This document shows, in pieces, positions 6,650 through 7,358 of a stretch of DNA of 7,358 nt. Source of the DNA: Deltaproteobacteria bacterium (GTDB taxonomy: Bacteria; Desulfobacterota; BSN033; UBA1163); contig VGSD01000142.1 of NCBI GenBank assembly GCA_016875155.1, forward strand, positions 1 to 7,358, written 5' to 3'. The first letter of the stretch is position 1. The number at the start of each line of letters is the position of its first letter. The position numbers were made by a program, and so were the translations under genes. The notes under the pieces were generated by a model that was not told the DNA's origin, searched no databases, and was given only the letters and a program-made list of their open reading frames with translations.

Positions 6650-6669
6650 TCTTCAATTGAAACGATTTA

Positions 6670-6807
6670 GTCTTGCTCGGCGAGCTTCCGATAATGACCG
6701 CTTCCTCTGTTTTTGAGAACTTCGTCTCCTCCGTCTAATTAACCCCTAAGATACCGTTTAATTGTTTGAAGGGAAATTCCAACTGAGGGAGCGAGCAACA
6801 ACCGCAT
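6670..6807 (-). pseudogene. Decayed helix-turn-helix remnant, probably transposase-derived
   Basis: One minus-strand frame reads LLLAPSVGISLQTIKRYLRG, a stop codon (6739-6741), then LDGGDEVLKNRGSGHYRKLA. This resembles the common transposase DNA-binding layout of LGVS-x-x-T-(V/I)-x-R-(W/Y)-L followed by an EGG-x-x-(G/V)-L-K-x-R segment and a basic GR-x-x-KL tail, as in IS630-type or HTH_29 domains. The reading is interrupted by the stop and seems shortened by a few residues there. Upstream the similarity may shift to a neighbouring frame (RLREFDAVVARSL, 6785-6823). No catalytic DDE part and no terminal inverted repeats are visible. It lies between the restriction gene and the duplicated-domain gene. 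Chance resemblance remains possible over about 45 residues. Confidence 0.4.
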
Positions 6808-6821
6808 CGAATTCTCTTAAT

Positions 6822-7358
6822 CTATACCTCTTCCAGGAGGTTTTTCCATGCTTGACGGTGGGATGGTTGAGTGTTCCAAAGGTCAAGATGCTCGCCAACT
6901 TTTTGAAGGAATGTGATGCGGATTTGTTCTCCCCCCAATGATAGAACACTTCGAGCGAGATCGAAAAAGTCGAAAACATATAGGTTCTGACCACTTGCAA
7001 ATGCCCGTGTAATACGTTCGTCAATGGTAGATTTCTCATCCTTTTTTACAACCGGTGCTGCAAAAAAAATATTCTTTATCTTACGTTTCCTGCATTTTCG
7101 AAGTGTTCCCTCTATGTCAGTCAGCGTCAGTGTGCGCTCTTTTACCTCTATAACCAGAACAACTTCACCTTTATCATTTACACATTCCAAATCAGCAGCC
7201 TGACCAATGGCCTCATCGCTGGCATTAATTCGTGCCCGCTCAACCTTCGAATAAAGCCCAAAGTGCATTCCTATAGCGTCAAAAAGAGCGCCACAAAGAG
7301 CCAGTCCTCGATCTCCTCCGGATTTCTGTTCTAAAAATCGGTGAGCAAGGGAAAGAGT
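6822..7358 (-). CDS. SacI-family restriction endonuclease, C-terminal part (cut by right window edge)
   Basis: The frame is open from the right edge to a TAG at 6822-6824, giving 178 residues of an incomplete protein. The ATG at 7266-7268 is internal: the 30 codons before it are open and read naturally (SLAHRFLEQKSGGDRGLALC), so the true start lies outside the window. The core has a PD-(D/E)XK-like nuclease pattern, AADLEC, then VVLVIEVKERTLTL, in which the aspartate, the glutamate and the lysine of EVK are the probable catalytic set. The order of these motifs, with RKRKIKNIFFAAP after them, resembles SacI-type type II endonucleases from memory. Type II enzymes cut a specific DNA site and normally have a partner methyltransferase; none is visible, though it could lie beyond the edge. 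A defence role is inferred. Confidence 0.65.
   Translation of the reverse strand, partial: TLSLAHRFLEQKSGGDRGLALCGALFDAIGMHFGLYSKVERARINASDEAIGQAADLECVNDKGEVVLVIEVKERTLTLTDIEGTLRKCRKRKIKNIFFAAPVVKKDEKSTIDERITRAFASGQNLYVFDFFDLARSVLSLGGEQIRITFLQKVGEHLDLWNTQPSHRQAWKNLLEEV

Noticed and set aside
6758..7039. 93-codon minus-strand frame overlapping the restriction enzyme
   Set aside because: It overlaps the restriction gene in another frame, and the latter carries the nuclease motif. Only its last residues may belong to the transposase fossil.
7266..7268. ATG as the start of the restriction enzyme
   Set aside because: The frame upstream is open to the window edge and reads like ordinary protein, so this methionine is internal.

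Overview
The window looks like chromosomal DNA of an anaerobic or facultative Gram-negative bacterium of the Desulfobacterota/deltaproteobacterial type, or a related metagenome lineage such as Nitrospirota or NC10. This is inferred from the kind of aconitase (Aquifex-type, about 640 aa), a soluble-looking sdhAB pair with a probably menaquinone-type iron-sulfur subunit, a lone SagB-type nitroreductase, and short repeat arrays between genes. The lineage call is tentative.

Layout. Positions 1-64 (minus) hold only the first 21 codons of a gene that I read as class II fumarase (fumC). Behind its start, on the same strand, lies a SagB/ThcOx-type nitroreductase (115-870). A 182-bp divergent spacer follows, then on the plus strand a small three-helix membrane protein (1053-1382), aconitase (1519-3450), succinate dehydrogenase/fumarate reductase flavoprotein (3588-5312) and its iron-sulfur subunit (5422-6129). 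Convergent to these on the minus strand are a 150-aa protein with an internal duplication (6144-6596), a decayed helix-turn-helix remnant that is probably transposase-derived (about 6670-6807), and the 3' part of a SacI-family restriction endonuclease (6822-7358) that runs off the right edge.

Function. Fumarase, aconitase and SdhAB are three steps of the TCA cycle (citrate to isocitrate, succinate to fumarate, fumarate to malate), so the left 6.1 kb is a central-carbon cluster. No membrane anchor (sdhC/D) is encoded between or next to sdhA and sdhB. The right 1.2 kb is an accessory region with a restriction gene and a mobile-element fossil.

Non-coding structure. All three spacers around sdhA are unusual: CTAAAGT heptamers at the acn stop codon, a 66-bp double-hairpin element with inverted ends just before the sdhA start, and four plus four 8-bp ATCAGG-type units forming a long inverted repeat between sdhA and sdhB. 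These are the most notable features that the genes do not explain. I see no rRNA, tRNA or CRISPR array, and no clearly new multi-gene system.
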